Positions 35,459-44,087 of a stretch of DNA of 64,000 nucleotides are shown here, in pieces (the first letter of the stretch is position 1; every line of letters begins with the position of its first letter). Where the stretch lies: assembly GCF_001613795.1 (NCBI RefSeq), contig NZ_LPVZ01000020.1, forward strand, positions 434,001 to 498,000, given 5' to 3'. Under the pieces are notes generated by a model. The model saw only the letters and a program-made list of their open reading frames with translations. It searched no databases and was not told where the DNA came from. The translations under genes were made by a program, and so were the position numbers. The DNA comes from Thalassospira sp. MCCC 1A01148 (GTDB lineage: Bacteria > Pseudomonadota > Alphaproteobacteria > Rhodospirillales > Thalassospiraceae).

Positions 35459-36229
35459 ATGGCTGCGGGTGAAGTCATCGTCATTCCCTGTCTTTCAGAC
35501 AATTACACCTATCTTGTGCGCTGCCACCGCAGCGAAGTCACCGCCATCATCGACCCGGGCGAAGCAGCCCCGGTGATTGCCGCACTTGAAGAGCGTGACT
35601 GGAACCTTGATCTGGTGATCAACACTCACCACCACCATGACCATATCGGCGGCAATGCCGAATTGATCGAGAAATACGGTGCCAAATTGCTCGGTCCGGC
35701 GGCGGAAACCGCACGTATTCCCGACATGGATGAAACCTGTGCCGAGGGTGATCAGGTTCTGATTGGCGACCTTGAGGGCAAGGTTTTCGATGTCCCGGGC
35801 CATACCAGCGGGCATATTGCGTTTTACTTCCCGGCAATCACAGCGCTGTTTTCAGGTGACAGCCTGTTTGCACTTGGCTGCGGGCGCCTGTTTGAAGGCA
35901 CGCCGGAACAGATGTGGCATTCCTTGCAGAAATTCCGGGGCCTTCCGGCGAGCACGCAAGTCTATTGCGGTCATGAATATACCCAGGCCAACGCGAACTT
36001 CGCCAAAACGATTGAACCCAACAACCCGATTTTGACGGCACGCTGTCAGGATATTGACGGACTTCGTGTCCGCAACTTGCCGACCATTCCATCGCGCCTG
36101 GATGTGGAGCTTGCCACCAACCCGTTCCTGCGCGCCGATGACCCGTCCGTTGCCGAGGCAATTGGAATGAACGGCGAAAGCCCGGTTGCGATCTTTACCG
36201 AGATTCGCAAACGCAAAGATAATTTCTAG
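35459..36229 (+). CDS. gloB: Hydroxyacylglutathione hydrolase (glyoxalase II)
   Basis: The 256-residue metallo-beta-lactamase-fold enzyme hydrolyses S-lactoylglutathione. The metal motif is NTHHHHDHIGG (THxHxDH) near residue 54; the second ligand region is VPGHTSGHIAFY and the third SGDSLFALGCGR. The C-terminal substrate domain has YCGHEYTQANANFA. GAGG lies 6 bases before the ATG at 35459; an in-frame TTG at 35447 overlaps it. Confidence 0.96.
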   Translation: MAAGEVIVIPCLSDNYTYLVRCHRSEVTAIIDPGEAAPVIAALEERDWNLDLVINTHHHHDHIGGNAELIEKYGAKLLGPAAETARIPDMDETCAEGDQVLIGDLEGKVFDVPGHTSGHIAFYFPAITALFSGDSLFALGCGRLFEGTPEQMWHSLQKFRGLPASTQVYCGHEYTQANANFAKTIEPNNPILTARCQDIDGLRVRNLPTIPSRLDVELATNPFLRADDPSVAEAIGMNGESPVAIFTEIRKRKDNF

Positions 36230-36244
36230 GAAGCTGATCGCAGA

Positions 36245-37492
36245 TCAGGCCATCTGTTTGAACAACACGTTCTGATCAAGCAGATAGCGCGAAAACAGCG
36301 GCAGACTTGCCGCGCCTATGGCGCGTGCGGCACTGCCTACCTGTCCCTGTTCGATGCGCGGGCTTTCAATTCCCTGTAAATCAAGTTCTGAAATGGCAGC
36401 GCGCGTGGCCGCAACCACCCGATCACAGACATCGGCCGGGAAACCGCCATCAACGATAACCGCTTCGAAATCAATCACCGAACAAACCGATGTAATGGCA
36501 ATCGCCAGACTGCGTGCGGTATGGGAAATCCAGATATCAAGGGTATCCCCCAGCCCGTGCCAGTAGTCCGGATCGCGCCACAGCATTGCCGGGTCACGAC
36601 CTTCGCGGGTCAGCATTTCTTCAAGCACGAAGATAGATGCCTGATCGATCAGCTGGCTGGGGTGACCGCTGCGCGACGATACCGGCATGGAACCAAACGC
36701 GCCGGCATTGCCCGTACGTCCGGCGTAAAGCGCCTGATTAAGCACCACCCCACCGCCAATAAATGACCCGATAAAGAAATAGGCGAAGTCGGAATAGTTG
36801 GGACCAAGACCAAAGACCAGTTCCGCCCCGCAGGCCGCTGTCGCGTCATTTTGCTGAAAGACCGGGAATGGCACGATGGCGCCGATGGTTTCGACCAGAT
36901 CAACCTCACGCCAGGCATTCATGTCTTCGACGGGCGCGCCGACTTCATCGACCCAGTTCCAAAGCTCAAACGGGGCGGCTATTCCGACCCCGGCGATGCG
37001 ATCAATCTGATTGCGGGACAGACCGGAAATGATGTCATCGACCGATTCCCGGACAAACCGGCGAATACCATCAGGTGTCGGATACTTATAGGCTTCGCGT
37101 TTGGTTGCCCGTACTGACCCAACAAAATCCATCAGGATCAATTCAGCACTGCGTCGGCCGATTTTAAGACCAAAGGAATAGACCCCGTCGGGATTGAGCG
37201 CCATGGGTACTTTGGGCTTGCCAACCTTGCCACGCACCGGGGTGCCGCGCATCAAGAGGCCGTCTTTTTCAAGAGCACGCATGATCACGGAAACGGTCTG
37301 GGCAGAAAGGCCCGAAAGCCTTGCGATATCGGCCTTTGACAAACCGGCATTTCGACGCACAAGCGACAGCACAAGCCGTTCGTTATAGGCACGCACGCGA
37401 AGCTGATTTGCGCCCCCGCCAGGATGCAACGGACGCGTATTGCGATCATCCGCCCCGGTATCATCCGGGTTTGCAGAGATGCTGTCTGTCAT
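36245..37492 (-). CDS. frcR: ROK-family transcriptional regulator, probable repressor of frc operon
   Basis: The 415-residue protein has an N-terminal winged helix (NAGLSKADIARLSGLSAQTVS) and a C-terminal ROK sugar-kinase-like domain. The ATG at 37492 has GGGAGG 7 bases upstream; a frame from 37513 is less likely. The usual ROK zinc motif CxCGxxGC and its preceding His are absent: the segment reads GNAGAFGSMPVSSRSGH. It is divergent from frcB, with a perfect 12-bp inverted repeat between, so it probably responds to fructose or a related sugar. Confidence 0.88.
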   Translation of the reverse strand: MTDSISANPDDTGADDRNTRPLHPGGGANQLRVRAYNERLVLSLVRRNAGLSKADIARLSGLSAQTVSVIMRALEKDGLLMRGTPVRGKVGKPKVPMALNPDGVYSFGLKIGRRSAELILMDFVGSVRATKREAYKYPTPDGIRRFVRESVDDIISGLSRNQIDRIAGVGIAAPFELWNWVDEVGAPVEDMNAWREVDLVETIGAIVPFPVFQQNDATAACGAELVFGLGPNYSDFAYFFIGSFIGGGVVLNQALYAGRTGNAGAFGSMPVSSRSGHPSQLIDQASIFVLEEMLTREGRDPAMLWRDPDYWHGLGDTLDIWISHTARSLAIAITSVCSVIDFEAVIVDGGFPADVCDRVVAATRAAISELDLQGIESPRIEQGQVGSAARAIGAASLPLFSRYLLDQNVLFKQMA

Positions 37493-37548
37493 TTGGTCCT
37501 CCCACTCAGACATTAGATAGCCTGATTACCGTTCACAGTGACAGGAAT

Positions 37549-37577
37549 AATTAATAAATCAATCGGATTTATTAATT
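37549..37577. promoter_or_regulatory. Candidate ROK-regulator operator
   Basis: Perfect 12-bp inverted repeat AATTAATAAATC and GATTTATTAATT with 5-base spacer AATCG. A TTGACA box overlaps its right end (37576-37581), pointing toward frcB. It lies 57 bases from the regulator start and 142 from frcB. Confidence 0.75.
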
Positions 37578-37718
37578 GACAGCCTCGCCCATTTGGTGTG
37601 TCGTAAGCGCCATGCAGGTTGAAGGCCCAACCCAAAAAACTGCGCCACGACCTGTTGGAAAACAATCAAATCAGGCCCAAATGGCCACATATTCAGGTTC
37701 AATCCTGGGAGGAAACAA

Positions 37719-38747
37719 ATGAAGAAAGCACTTCTTGGCGCGGCCCTTGGTGCGCTTGCACTTGGTATTTCCGCTGAACCAAACACCGCAAAAGCCGATG
37801 AAATCGGCGCCTGCCTGATCACCAAAACCGACATCAACCCGTTCTTTGTCAAAATGAAGGAAGGGGCATCTGCCAAGGCCGAAGAACTTGGCATCGATCT
37901 TTCGACCTATGCCGGCAAGATTGACGGGGACCATGAAACGCAGGTTCAGGCCATCGAATCGTGCATTGCATCAGGTGCAAAGGGCATCCTTCTGACCGCG
38001 TCGGACACCAAGGCAATTGTACCGGTCGTGAAAAAGGCACGCGACGCTGGCTTGATCGTGATCGCACTCGACACGCCGCTTGAGCCGATTGATGCGGCCG
38101 ATGCGACCTTTGCCACGGACAACTTCAAGGCCGGTGAGCTGATTGGTCAGTGGGCGGCCGCCAAGCTTGGCGACAAGGCATCCGACGCCAAAATCGCCAT
38201 GCTTGACCTGGCACCGAGCGCGCCATCGGTTGATGTGCTGCGCGATCAGGGCTTCATGAAAGGATTCGGGATCGACATCAAGGACCCCAACAAGATCGGG
38301 GACGAGGATGACGACCGGATCGTTGGCCACGATGTGACCAACGGCAACGAGGAAGGCGGCCGCACCGCGATGGAAAACCTGATGCAGCGCGATCCTGACA
38401 TCAATGTGGTTTACACCATCAACGAACCGGCAGCAGCTGGCGCCTATGAAGCACTTAAGTCGTTTGGCATGGAAGACGGCGTTCTGATCGTCTCGGTCGA
38501 TGGCGGTTGCCCGGGTGTCGCCAACGTCAAGGACGGCGTGATTGGTGCGACCTCGCAGCAATATCCGTTGCTGATGGCATCCAAGGGCATCGAAGCGATC
38601 AAGGCATGGGCTGACAGCGGTGAAAAGCCGCAGAACAGCCAGGGCCTTAACTTCTATAACACGGGTGTGAACCTTGTGACCGATCAGCCGGTAGACGGTG
38701 TTCCGTCGATTGACGTTGCCGAAGGCATGGATCGCTGCTGGGGTTAA
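37719..38747 (+). CDS. frcB: Fructose-type ABC transporter, substrate-binding protein
   Basis: The 342-residue periplasmic protein has a signal peptide ([17 protein letters not shown]) and the type 1 periplasmic-binding fold used for pentoses and hexoses ([17 protein letters not shown] near the start, [19 protein letters not shown]). It resembles FrcB of Sinorhizobium. It is first in frcBCAK. A hairpin follows it and may let more FrcB than permease be made. Confidence 0.88.
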   Translation: MKKALLGAALGALALGISAEPNTAKADEIGACLITKTDINPFFVKMKEGASAKAEELGIDLSTYAGKIDGDHETQVQAIESCIASGAKGILLTASDTKAIVPVVKKARDAGLIVIALDTPLEPIDAADATFATDNFKAGELIGQWAAAKLGDKASDAKIAMLDLAPSAPSVDVLRDQGFMKGFGIDIKDPNKIGDEDDDRIVGHDVTNGNEEGGRTAMENLMQRDPDINVVYTINEPAAAGAYEALKSFGMEDGVLIVSVDGGCPGVANVKDGVIGATSQQYPLLMASKGIEAIKAWADSGEKPQNSQGLNFYNTGVNLVTDQPVDGVPSIDVAEGMDRCWG

Positions 38748-38773
38748 TCCGGGGCTTATCCTGACCTGCTTCG

Positions 38774-38804
38774 AAGGAGGGCAGTATTATCCCCTGCCCT
38801 CCTT
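38774..38804 (+). promoter_or_regulatory. Intra-operon hairpin after frcB
   Basis: Perfect 11-bp stem AAGGAGGGCAG (38774-38784) with CTGCCCTCCTT (38794-38804), loop of 9, no T-run. Such hairpins after binding-protein genes often stabilise or attenuate the transcript. The stem contains AGGAGG, but no start codon follows at ribosome-site distance. Confidence 0.55.
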
Positions 38805-38923
38805 GTCCCACATTGCTTTACACTTGGTCTGTCACCCCGAACCAACCAGCCATCAGAGCCGGGCGGTGACAACAACCGGATCAGGAATACCTGATCCCGT
38901 TTTGACCAGGTCCGGAGGAAACG

Positions 38924-40006
38924 ATGAGCGAGACATCAAAATCGTCGCGCCAGAAACAGGAATTCGAGCACGCGCTTGACTCCAGCGACAGCAATGTCGC
39001 CCAATTCGAACATAAACACCGCAGTCTGTTTGACAGTGTGCAGCACTTCCTGCACGGCAACCCGACGATGGTGCCGGTGATTGTTCTGATATTTTCGATC
39101 ATCATTTTCGGCTTTGTCGCCGGCAGTAAATTCTTTTCACCGTTTAACCTGTCGCTGATCATGCAGCAGGTGTCGATCATCGGCATTCTGGCAGCGGCGC
39201 AAAGCCTTGTGATCCTGACCGCCGGGATTGACCTTTCGGTCGGGGCGATCATGGTTCTGATGTCGGTCATTATGGGGCAGCTTGCCGTGACCATCGGCAT
39301 CCCGGCCCCGATTGCCATTGTGATCGGCTGCATTGGCGGGATCTGTGCCGGGGCGCTGAACGGGTTTTTGGTAACCCGGATCAAGTTACCGCCGTTTATC
39401 GTGACGCTGGGCACATGGAATATTTTCTTTGCGCTTAATCTTTGGCTTTCGGGCGCACAATCAATCCGCAGCCAGACGTTGGATGAAATCGCCCCGCTTT
39501 TGAAATTCTTTGGCGAAAGCATCGCGCTTGGCGGGGCCCGGATCACCTATGGGTCGATCCTGATGCTGGTGATCTTTGGGGTGCTTTGGTACATCCTTAA
39601 TCATACCAGTTGGGGTCGGCATGTTTATGCCATTGGCGATGACAAGGAAGCTGCCGAGCTTTCGGGCATTCGCACCAACCGCACCCTGATCATGGTTTAT
39701 TGCCTGGCCGGGCTGGTTTGCGCGATTGGCGCGTGGGCATCCATCGGACGTGTGGGTTCTGTTTCGCCACAGAGTTTCCAGGAAGCCAACCTGCAATCGA
39801 TTACCGCTGTTGTCATCGGGGGCATTTCGCTGTTTGGCGGACGTGGATCGATCATTGGTCCGCTGATCGGGGCATTGATCGTTGGCGTGTTTAATTCCGG
39901 CCTCAGACTGGCAGGCGTGGATGTTCTCTGGCAGGTCTTTGCCATCGGCTGGCTGACCATTATTGCTGTCGCCATCGACCAGTGGATCAGAAAGGTGTCG
40001 TCATGA
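38924..40006 (+). CDS. frcC: Fructose-type ABC transporter, permease
   Basis: The 360-residue membrane protein belongs to the BPD_transp_2 (RbsC/XylH/FrcC) family with 8-10 hydrophobic segments, for example VIVLIFSIIIFGFVAG and LVILTAGIDLSVGAIMVL. The latter is the family hallmark with VGAIM. RBS GGAGG precedes the ATG. Its TGA overlaps the frcA ATG by 4 bases. Confidence 0.9.
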   Translation: MSETSKSSRQKQEFEHALDSSDSNVAQFEHKHRSLFDSVQHFLHGNPTMVPVIVLIFSIIIFGFVAGSKFFSPFNLSLIMQQVSIIGILAAAQSLVILTAGIDLSVGAIMVLMSVIMGQLAVTIGIPAPIAIVIGCIGGICAGALNGFLVTRIKLPPFIVTLGTWNIFFALNLWLSGAQSIRSQTLDEIAPLLKFFGESIALGGARITYGSILMLVIFGVLWYILNHTSWGRHVYAIGDDKEAAELSGIRTNRTLIMVYCLAGLVCAIGAWASIGRVGSVSPQSFQEANLQSITAVVIGGISLFGGRGSIIGPLIGALIVGVFNSGLRLAGVDVLWQVFAIGWLTIIAVAIDQWIRKVSS

Positions 40007-40797
40007 GCAACACTTCCCAATCTGTGCAACCTGTTCTTAAGGCACGCGGCATCGTCAAACGATATGGACGCGTCACCGCCCTGAACTATGCCGATTTTGA
40101 TCTTTATCCTGGCGAGGTTCTTGCCGTGATCGGCGATAACGGTGCGGGCAAATCATCGCTGATCAAGGCGCTTTCGGGCGCTGTGACCATTGATGAAGGC
40201 AGTATCGAACTGGATGGCAAACCGATCCAGTTCACATCGCCAATGGAAGCTCGCGAAGCCGGAATTGAAACGGTGTATCAGAACCTTGCACTTTCGCCCG
40301 CACTGTCGATTGCCGATAACATGTTCATGGGTCGCGAGCTTCGCAAAAAGGGCGTCATGGGCAAGTATTTCGGGGCGCTGGACCATAAGGAAATGCAGCG
40401 TCTGGCGCGTGAGAAGCTTTCTGAGCTTGGCCTGATGACCATTCAGAACATCAATCAGGCGGTTGAAACCCTTTCGGGGGGGCAGCGTCAGGGCGTTGCG
40501 GTTGCCCGTGCGGCAGCATTCGGATCGCGCGTTGTGATCATGGATGAACCGACCGCCGCCCTTGGCGTCAAGGAAAGCCGTCGCGTGCTAGATCTGATTG
40601 CCGATGTGAAGGCGCGCGGCATGCCGATTGTGCTGATTTCGCACAACATGCCGCATGTCTTCGAAGTTGCCGATCGCATTCATGTGCATCGGCTGGGCAA
40701 ACGTCTTTGCACCATCAAACCCGATGATTACAGCATGTCAGACGCGGTTGCCTTCATGACGGGGGCCAAAGAGCCCCCGGCAGAAGAAGCCGCATAA
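40003..40797 (+). CDS. frcA: Fructose-type ABC transporter, ATP-binding protein
   Basis: The 264-residue ATPase has Walker A GDNGAGKSS, signature LSGGQRQ, Walker B VVIMDEP and a switch His in LISHNMPHV. It is a single-domain form, as in FrcA, shorter than the double-domain RbsA/XylG proteins. The ATG at 40003 overlaps the frcC stop. Confidence 0.92.
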   Translation: MSNTSQSVQPVLKARGIVKRYGRVTALNYADFDLYPGEVLAVIGDNGAGKSSLIKALSGAVTIDEGSIELDGKPIQFTSPMEAREAGIETVYQNLALSPALSIADNMFMGRELRKKGVMGKYFGALDHKEMQRLAREKLSELGLMTIQNINQAVETLSGGQRQGVAVARAAAFGSRVVIMDEPTAALGVKESRRVLDLIADVKARGMPIVLISHNMPHVFEVADRIHVHRLGKRLCTIKPDDYSMSDAVAFMTGAKEPPAEEAA

Positions 40798-40830
40798 AAT
40801 AACGTACCCGGATATGAGAAGCCCAGTTTC

Positions 40831-41460
40831 ATGACACCTGATCTCGACGCGTTGGCAGACGCCATTCGCGCCAAGCACGCCGACAAGGGCCGCATTCTTG
40901 TTGCCATCGTCGGTGCACCAGCCTCGGGCAAGTCAACCTTGTCCGACCGGCTTTATCACCATCTGGGGGGTGATAAAGCCGGGGCTGCTGTGGTGCCGAT
41001 GGACGGGTTTCATTTTGACAATGCCGTTCTGGAAGAACGCGATCTTCTGGAGCGCAAGGGTGCGCCAGAGACATTCGATGTCGGCGGGCTCAAACGCACA
41101 CTTATCGCGCTTCGCGACACGCCAAACGAAGACGTTTACGTCCCGCTGTTTGACCGCACACTTGAAATATCGCGCGGCTCCGCCCGTGTGATCACACCAA
41201 ACCACAAAATCATTCTTGTCGAAGGCAATTACCTGCTTCTTGATCAGACACCCTGGAACCAGCTGCATACGCTGTTTGATCTGTCGATCTATCTTGATGT
41301 ACCCCAAGAAAAGCTTCGTGTGCGCCTGATGGAACGATGGCGCTCTTTTGGCTTTGATGATGAGGGCGCACGCACCAAGGCGGAACGAAACGACCTGCCC
41401 AATGCCGTAACCGTTGCACGGCTCAGCAAACTGGCCGACATCGTGGTTACAGGCGGCTGA
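40831..41460 (+). CDS. frcK: Nucleoside/uridine kinase-like protein FrcK
   Basis: The 209-residue P-loop kinase (GAPASGKST near residue 30, family of uridine kinases and pantothenate kinase) matches the position and size of FrcK in frcBCAK operons, where a phosphotransferase role in fructose use was proposed. The DxD-like PMDGFHFDNAVL and LVEGNYLLLDQ are typical of this kinase group. Its 3' end overlaps the convergent LysR gene by 14 bases. Confidence 0.85.
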   Translation: MTPDLDALADAIRAKHADKGRILVAIVGAPASGKSTLSDRLYHHLGGDKAGAAVVPMDGFHFDNAVLEERDLLERKGAPETFDVGGLKRTLIALRDTPNEDVYVPLFDRTLEISRGSARVITPNHKIILVEGNYLLLDQTPWNQLHTLFDLSIYLDVPQEKLRVRLMERWRSFGFDDEGARTKAERNDLPNAVTVARLSKLADIVVTGG

Positions 41461-42331
41461 TAAATTCCCCATCCAGAAGAATATCCACCAGCCAGTCGGC
41501 AACGGCACGGACCGGCGGCAGGTGGCGTTTGTCCTGATGGGTCAGAAGCCAGACTTCGCGACCAACCGGATGATAGCCTTCAAGCAAGGTAAGGCCATCA
41601 ATCCGCGCGCCCACGCACATCGGCAGGAGCGCACAACACGCATGGCCCGCCATCATTGATGCCATGATCGACCCACGATTGGCGTATCCGATTGTCTTGC
41701 GATCCGGGAAATGATCCGACAGCCATTTCTGTTCGGGCTTATCGGCAAAAAATTCATCAAGGTCGATCCATGGCAGTTTTGCCGGATCAAGGGCATCCGG
41801 CGGCAACCCGTCGGGGTTACAAAAGACGCCAAATTGCAGACACCCCAGACGTCGAATATGAAACGCACCGGTTTCGGGACGGGCAAGGCGGATGGCAATA
41901 TCGGTTTCGCGTTGCGCAAGGCTAAGATTGCGGTTGGCGCCGATCAATTCCAGTGCAATGCCCGGATAGCGCCGATGCAAGGACGCCACATGCGGGGCAA
42001 CACAATCTTGCAAGATTGCATCAACACCGGTCAGCCGGACAATGCCACTGATTTGCCTGGTATCGTTTTCCGCCTGCGGTTCCTGCGCCAAAAGCCCTGA
42101 GACGTTTTCCTGCATTTGCAAGGCAGTTTGCAGAAGGGCCTGTGCGCGGGCTGTCGGGCTAACAGCCCGGCCATCGCGATGAAGGACGCTATAGCCGACC
42201 CATTCCTCAAGGCGGGCAATGCGCCGTGCCACCGTGGTCTGATTGACACCCAGTTCACGGGCGGCGGCACTCATATTCCCGGCCTGGCAGACCAGTGCAA
42301 AGGTCCGCAATCCTTCCCAATCAAGGGGCAT
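41447..42331 (-). CDS. LysR-family transcriptional regulator
   Basis: The 294-residue protein has an N-terminal LysR helix-turn-helix (GNMSAAARELGVNQTTVARRI) and an effector domain related to small-molecule binding. It is divergent from the isochorismatase-like gene, separated by about 115 bases with two similar LysR-type sites, and so probably controls that gene. The inducer is unknown. Confidence 0.88.
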   Translation of the reverse strand: MPLDWEGLRTFALVCQAGNMSAAARELGVNQTTVARRIARLEEWVGYSVLHRDGRAVSPTARAQALLQTALQMQENVSGLLAQEPQAENDTRQISGIVRLTGVDAILQDCVAPHVASLHRRYPGIALELIGANRNLSLAQRETDIAIRLARPETGAFHIRRLGCLQFGVFCNPDGLPPDALDPAKLPWIDLDEFFADKPEQKWLSDHFPDRKTIGYANRGSIMASMMAGHACCALLPMCVGARIDGLTLLEGYHPVGREVWLLTHQDKRHLPPVRAVADWLVDILLDGEFISRL

Positions 42332-42346
42332 TTGACGCTCCAGATT

Positions 42347-42404
42347 TCTGCATAATTGCAGATATTAGCCGAATTAATGCCGATGGATAATGCAAATTCG
42401 CAGA
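42347..42404. promoter_or_regulatory. Paired LysR-type binding sites
   Basis: TCTGCA-TAAT-TGCAGA (42347-42362) has perfect 6-bp arms. A related site TGCAAATTCGCAGA lies at 42391-42404, 44 bases on. They sit between the divergent LysR and hydrolase genes. Confidence 0.6.
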
Positions 42405-42445
42405 TCAATAATGAGGCATCAAAACGATAACCCAAGGATCCCGAT

Positions 42446-43039
42446 ATGACTGCGCAAACCATTTTTGATATCGCCGGTGCTGTTCTTCCGACCGGAACGC
42501 CCAAGAACGCCGCATTGATCGTGATTGATGCACAGGAAGAATACCGTGATGGCAAACTGAAGTTGTCCGGGCTCTCGCCGGCCCTTGCAAATATCCAGAC
42601 GCTGCTTGCCCATTGGCGCGATCAGGGCGGCACGGTGATCCATGTACAGCACCATGCAGAGGGCCTGTTTGATCCAAGTGGTCCCTATGCTGCAATCATG
42701 CCTGAAGTTACCCCGCATCAGGGTGAGGCGATCCTGACCAAGTCCGTACCAAGTTCTTTTGGCGGCACCAAACTTGAAGAGTTGCTGAAACAAGGCGGTT
42801 TTGACCATGTCGTACTGACGGGTTTCATGACCCATCTGTGCGTATCGACCACCGCACGTGTCGCCAACGAAAAGGACTATCAGGTCACCGTCGTGGCAGA
42901 CGCCACCGCAACCCGCGATTTGCCCGACACCCTCACCGGCAAAACCATTCTGGCAGCGGACCTGCATAACAACGAACTGGCGATGCTGGCCGACGCCTTT
43001 GCCAAGATTGTCACGATGAAAGAGATTCTCGCGGCATAA
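42446..43039 (+). CDS. Isochorismatase-family cysteine hydrolase
   Basis: The 197-residue protein has the isochorismatase fold: Asp in IVIDAQEEY near residue 31, Lys in ILTKSVPSSF, and the nucleophile Cys in GFMTHLCVSTTARVA. Members act on amides such as nicotinamide or N-carbamoyl compounds. The true substrate is unknown. It is divergent from, and probably controlled by, the adjacent LysR protein. Confidence 0.9.
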   Translation: MTAQTIFDIAGAVLPTGTPKNAALIVIDAQEEYRDGKLKLSGLSPALANIQTLLAHWRDQGGTVIHVQHHAEGLFDPSGPYAAIMPEVTPHQGEAILTKSVPSSFGGTKLEELLKQGGFDHVVLTGFMTHLCVSTTARVANEKDYQVTVVADATATRDLPDTLTGKTILAADLHNNELAMLADAFAKIVTMKEILAA

Positions 43040-43062
43040 CTAGCGCTGACCGATCACTAAAA

Positions 43063-43101
43063 CAAGAAAGCGTCCTGCGATAGTCGAGGGACGCTTTCTT
43101 G
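43063..43101. terminator. Hairpin between hydrolase and fcl genes
   Basis: 13-bp perfect stem CAAGAAAGCGTCC (43063-43075) with GGACGCTTTCTTG (43089-43101). It probably ends the hydrolase transcript and the convergent fcl transcript; the T-run is weak on both sides. Confidence 0.65.
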
Positions 43102-43124
43102 GGTTTCTAGTATTATCAGCTTTG

Positions 43125-44084
43125 CTAAGCTTCACGGGTCTCGCCACTGAGAAAATCATCATAAGCTATCGCCAAGCCAGTTTGCAGATCAACTGATGGC
43201 CTCCAACCGGTTGCAAACAGACGCTCACTATCCATCAATTTACGCATGGTACCGTCCGGCTTGGAAGCATCAAACGCGATCTTTCCAGTAAAGCCAACAG
43301 TTTTTGCTATTTCTTTCGCCAATTCTTGGATAGTCACATCCGAGCCATATCCAACGTTGATGTGGCTGCACATTTCCTCGGTATTTGCCTTGTAAGTTGC
43401 ATGATCCAAGTTCATGACGTGAATACTCGCTGCCGCCATATCATCGACAAACAGGAATTCGCGATAAGGCTTGCCACTTCCCCAGACTATGACTTCGCTG
43501 GCGCCCGAAACCTTTGCCTCGTGGAATCGGCGCAAGAGAGCCGGAATAACGTGACTGTTTTCCGGATGGTAGTTGTCACCTGGACCATAAAGGTTGGTCG
43601 GCATCACACTGCGATAGTCCCGACCATATTGCCTGTTAAAGGATTCACAGAGCTTGATGCCTGCGATCTTGGCTATCGCGTAGGGTTCATTGGTGCTTTC
43701 GAGCACACCGGTCAAAAGCGCGTCTTCTCGCATTGGCTGCGCCACAGCCCGCGGGTAAATGCAGCTTGACCCAAGGAAGAGAAGTTTTTGAACGTCGTTC
43801 TTATGTGCCGCTCCGATCACATTGGCTTCAATCAAGATATTCTTGTATATGAAGTCGGCGGGGAAAGTATTATTGGCATAAATGCCACCCACCTTGGCCG
43901 CTGCCAGATAAACCTCATCAACTTTGTTCTCAGAAAGAAAAAGGTCTACGGCAGCCTGCTTCTCAAGATCTAAGTCTTTACGCTCAGCGGTTACAACCTC
44001 GACGTCAACGTCTGATACCAACAGTCGTTCAATTGCGCTTCCGACCATGCCTTTATGGCCGGCGACAAAAATCCTTCTTTTCAC
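43125..44084 (-). CDS. fcl: GDP-L-fucose synthase
   Basis: The 319-residue epimerase/reductase makes GDP-L-fucose from GDP-4-keto-6-deoxymannose. It has [13 protein letters not shown] (NADP loop), [10 protein letters not shown], the catalytic Tyr-x3-Lys in [10 protein letters not shown], and [24 protein letters not shown]. The start is GTG at 44084, supported by the match of the N-terminus to the family. It follows manC by 3 bases. No gmd (GDP-mannose dehydratase) gene, needed to make its substrate, is in the window. Confidence 0.95.
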   Translation of the reverse strand: MKRRIFVAGHKGMVGSAIERLLVSDVDVEVVTAERKDLDLEKQAAVDLFLSENKVDEVYLAAAKVGGIYANNTFPADFIYKNILIEANVIGAAHKNDVQKLLFLGSSCIYPRAVAQPMREDALLTGVLESTNEPYAIAKIAGIKLCESFNRQYGRDYRSVMPTNLYGPGDNYHPENSHVIPALLRRFHEAKVSGASEVIVWGSGKPYREFLFVDDMAAASIHVMNLDHATYKANTEEMCSHINVGYGSDVTIQELAKEIAKTVGFTGKIAFDASKPDGTMRKLMDSERLFATGWRPSVDLQTGLAIAYDDFLSGETREA

Positions 44085-44087
44085 CCC

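Noticed and set aside
43063-43101. Possible CRISPR or direct repeat signal
   Set aside because: It is a single hairpin between convergent genes; no spaced direct repeats occur in the window.
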